Of a stretch of DNA of 7,555 nucleotides, positions 5,759 through 7,555 are shown one piece after another; the stretch's first letter is position 1, and every line of letters begins with the position of its first letter. The notes under the pieces were generated by a model, which did not search any database, was not told the origin of the DNA, and saw only the letters and a program-made list of their open reading frames with translations. The stretch comes from Erysipelotrichaceae bacterium (lineage in GTDB: Bacteria; Bacillota_I; Bacilli_A; Erysipelotrichales; Erysipelotrichaceae): contig JAHHRC010000064.1 of the NCBI GenBank assembly GCA_020026035.1, forward strand, positions 1 to 7,555, given 5' to 3'. The translations under genes were made by a program, and so were the position numbers.

Positions 5759-6667
5759 ATGAAGAAAGAAATTCGTATAGAGTCGAAAGCTATGGTATTA
5801 GGGGCTGTTTTGAATTTTATGATGGCCTTTGCAGGTATATACATGTATTACGTAACGGGAATGGTGGCACTGTTTTTGGATGGTAGTTTTTCCTTTGTGT
5901 CGGCATTGTCGTGTTTGATGGCGGTTTGTATTAGTCGCTATTCGAATACAAAGACAAAATCATTTCCAAATGGCTTATTCTTCTTAGAGCCTTTGTATGG
6001 TGTGTTGAAGAGTTTGATTGTGTTAGTGGTAACGGTATCGGCATTTGTTTCAGCGGTGAGTAAGTTGATTAGCTACTTTGTGTATCATCAAGGTGTAATT
6101 ATGAATATGGGCTACATGCTTTGGTATATGGTACTTATGGTTGTGTTGTGTTTAGGGTTGTATGGGATTTTTGAGCTATACAACAAGAAGATTTCTTATA
6201 CATCCATTATGCTTTCCGTAGAAGCAAAAGCGGCTTTGGTAGATACGTGTTTATCCCTTGGAATTGGGATTGTTGTATTGGTGATTATGGTAGTACCGGT
6301 GGATGGTATGTTTGGTTTCTTGCATTATGTTGGAGATTCGTTATTGACGATTGTATTGGTGTTAATGACTTTCAGACAACCGTATGAAGCGTTAAAGTCG
6401 AGTTTTGTGGAACTTGTGTATGGTCGAGAAAAGAGTTTGATTGATCAAACGGTGCAAGAGATTGTATATGGTGTGAATGAGAAGCTTGATCAATATACTA
6501 TTGAGGAAGTGGTTACGATTAAGACCGGGAAACGGATTGCAGCGATTGTACGATTGAATATTCAAGATACAGAGATTGATCATGCGAAGATTCAGGCATT
6601 TAAGAAGGCGGTACGTTTTGAAATGTTAGAACGTTACGGTACAGTCTTGGTGTCGGTGTTAATTTAG
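5759..6667 (+). CDS. Cation diffusion facilitator-like membrane transporter with a degenerate metal site
   Basis: This 302-aa protein has six predicted membrane helices (about 10-31, 36-58, 78-104, 114-140, 148-178, 184-204) and a cytoplasmic C-terminal domain (about 215-302), the CDF plan. CDF proteins exchange divalent metals for protons to export zinc, manganese, iron or others. Family landmarks include FPNGLFFLEPLYG before and in TM3 (E77), VEAKAALVD in TM5 and D193 at the start of TM6. The canonical transport site needs Asp-x3-Asp in TM2 and His/Asp-x3-Asp in TM5. Here TM2 has D41 but S45, and TM5 has A158 but D162. Two of four ligands are thus missing, so the metal and even transport activity are uncertain. 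GAGGTGG (5748-5754) lies 4 bases before ATG. The gene has its own promoter and terminator. Confidence 0.8.
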   Translation: MKKEIRIESKAMVLGAVLNFMMAFAGIYMYYVTGMVALFLDGSFSFVSALSCLMAVCISRYSNTKTKSFPNGLFFLEPLYGVLKSLIVLVVTVSAFVSAVSKLISYFVYHQGVIMNMGYMLWYMVLMVVLCLGLYGIFELYNKKISYTSIMLSVEAKAALVDTCLSLGIGIVVLVIMVVPVDGMFGFLHYVGDSLLTIVLVLMTFRQPYEALKSSFVELVYGREKSLIDQTVQEIVYGVNEKLDQYTIEEVVTIKTGKRIAAIVRLNIQDTEIDHAKIQAFKKAVRFEMLERYGTVLVSVLI

Positions 6668-6694
6668 AAGTCCTAGAAATGGGATTTCTTTTTT
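6666..6694 (+). terminator. Terminator overlapping the transporter stop codon
   Basis: AGAAGTCC (6666-6673) pairs with GGATTTCT (6682-6689), with one G-U, and six T follow at 6689-6694. The left arm begins inside the TAG stop (6665-6667). A competing 6-bp hairpin, AGAAAT (6675-6680) with ATTTCT (6684-6689) around a GGG loop, shares the right arm; read literally, its left arm is base-for-base complementary. Confidence 0.8.
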
Positions 6695-6699
6695 GTGTT

Positions 6700-6729
6700 T
6701 TTACTCTTTTTGCATTGTTGTGGTAGAAT
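6700..6729 (+). promoter_or_regulatory. ffh promoter with extended -10
   Basis: TAGAAT at 6724-6729 is 5 of 6 to consensus and preceded by TGG (6721-6723). TTTACT at 6700-6705 is a 4 of 6 -35 with an 18-base spacer. The start is predicted near 6736, about 20 bases before ATG 6756 and just upstream of the AAAGGAG ribosome site (6742-6748). It lies right after the transporter terminator, so ffh is transcribed independently. Confidence 0.7.
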
Positions 6730-6755
6730 TAGAAAAGATTTAAAGGAGATTGATT

Positions 6756-7555
6756 ATGGCGTTTGATTCATTGAGTGATCGTTTAAATAAATCGCTTCGT
6801 ACGATGGCCGGTAAGGGTAAGCTTACGGATGCGAATATGGAAGAGATGCTTAAGGAAGTCCGTTTGGCACTTCTTGAAGCAGATGTAAACTACAAAATTG
6901 TAAAAGACTTCTTGAATGAAGTAAGAGAAGAGGCTCGTGGGCAGGATGTATTGAATGCAGTTGAGCCAGGTGAGATGCTTGTTAAGATTGTTCAAGACCA
7001 ATTGATTGAACTATTGGGTAATGAGCAGGCGGAGATTGCCTTTAAGGAAGATGGCATTACTTCGGTGATGATGGTTGGTCTTCAAGGTACTGGTAAGACA
7101 ACATCGGTTGGTAAGGTTGCGCGTCTTTGTAAGAAGAAGTATGACAAGAAGCCTTTGTTAATTGCGGCTGACGTCATTCGTCCAGCGGCGATTGAGCAGT
7201 TACAAGTATTAGGACAAGAGATTGGTGTAGAAGTATTTACATTAGGTGTGAATACAAGTGCGCTTGAGACTGTGAAGCAAGGTATGCAATATGCTAAGGA
7301 CAATGGCTTTGATTTAGTATTTATTGATACAGCGGGTCGTTTGCATATTGATGAAGCGTTGATGGATGAGTTAGTAGATATCAATGCGTTTGTGCAACCG
7401 GATGAAATCTTGTTAACCGTGGATGCGATGACGGGTCAAGATATTGTGAATGTGGCTAAGGCGTTTAAAGAACGTTTGCCATTGACGGGTCTTGTTGTAA
7501 CGAAGTTTGATGGTGACTCTAGAGGTGGTGGTGTTCTTTCGGTTAAGAAGATCAC
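6756..7555 (+). CDS. ffh: Signal recognition particle GTPase Ffh/SRP54 (5' part, truncated by window edge)
   Basis: The first 266 codons of Ffh are present. With 4.5S RNA, Ffh binds signal sequences emerging from the ribosome and delivers the complex to FtsY at the membrane. The N domain helical bundle covers about 1-90 (LSDRLNKSLRTMAGKGKLTDANMEEMLKEVR starts it, containing the conserved LLEADVN at 44-50). The G domain shows G1 GLQGTGKTT (108-116, Thr in place of the commoner Ser), the DVIRPAAIEQL insert motif, G3 DTAGR (191-195) and G4 TKFDGDSRGG (249-258). The methionine-rich M domain that binds RNA and signal peptides lies beyond the window. AAAGGAG (6742-6748) is 7 bases before ATG. The upstream neighbour is a transporter rather than ylxM, the usual partner in Bacillota. 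Confidence 0.98.
   Translation, partial: MAFDSLSDRLNKSLRTMAGKGKLTDANMEEMLKEVRLALLEADVNYKIVKDFLNEVREEARGQDVLNAVEPGEMLVKIVQDQLIELLGNEQAEIAFKEDGITSVMMVGLQGTGKTTSVGKVARLCKKKYDKKPLLIAADVIRPAAIEQLQVLGQEIGVEVFTLGVNTSALETVKQGMQYAKDNGFDLVFIDTAGRLHIDEALMDELVDINAFVQPDEILLTVDAMTGQDIVNVAKAFKERLPLTGLVVTKFDGDSRGGGVLSVKKI

Noticed and set aside
1..7555. CRISPR arrays, insertion sequences, phage genes, tRNA or rRNA
   Set aside because: No regularly spaced repeats, transposase or integrase motifs, terminal repeats or cloverleaf-like sequences were seen on either strand.

Overview
The window looks like an ordinary, densely packed chromosomal stretch from a low-GC, probably anaerobic or microaerophilic member of the Bacillota. 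An Erysipelotrichia-type lineage is my best guess, inferred from gene content and codon style rather than from a decisive marker. All genes lie on the plus strand. That strand is rich in G and T and poor in C, giving heavy use of TTG, GTG, TGT and ACG codons, as expected of a leading strand.

Layout. (1) Positions 1-59 hold the acidic C-terminus of an unidentified gene, closed by a strong terminator at 66-94. (2) About 300 bases follow without a convincing gene. They contain an orphan open frame (103-264) with no usable start, then a promoter region whose extended -10 sits inside a perfect 9-bp inverted repeat. (3) A membrane-anchored LysM-like/G5/M23 cell-wall peptidase (399-1925) is followed by a 68-aa Cys-rich membrane protein of the FeoB-associated type (1988-2194). 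A terminator overlapping that gene's stop codon ends the unit. (4) Two translationally coupled M16-family genes (2231-3481 and 3478-4746) match the YfmF/YfmH pair (B. subtilis ymfF/ymfH) linked to EF-P 5-aminopentanol modification. The first partner lacks the zinc motif and the second has it. (5) A short SSB-type OB-fold protein (4830-5162) and a small nitroreductase (5184-5699) follow closely. (6) A cation-diffusion-facilitator-like membrane protein (5759-6667) has its own TTGACA promoter and a terminator. (7) The N-terminal 266 codons of ffh (SRP54) run off the right edge.

How the genes work together. The M16 pair almost certainly acts as a heterodimer, judging from the ATGA overlap and the division into inactive and active partners. 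The peptidase and the Cys-rich protein may share a transcript. The other genes look like independent housekeeping or accessory units, with no sign of a mobile element, CRISPR array or phage.

I did not find a clear undescribed system. The items most worth checking are the CDF-like protein with two of four canonical metal ligands missing, the FeoB-type Cys-rich protein without feoB nearby and with duplicated CxxC units, the palindrome over the peptidase promoter, and the SD-poor, possibly nearly leaderless start of the first M16 gene.
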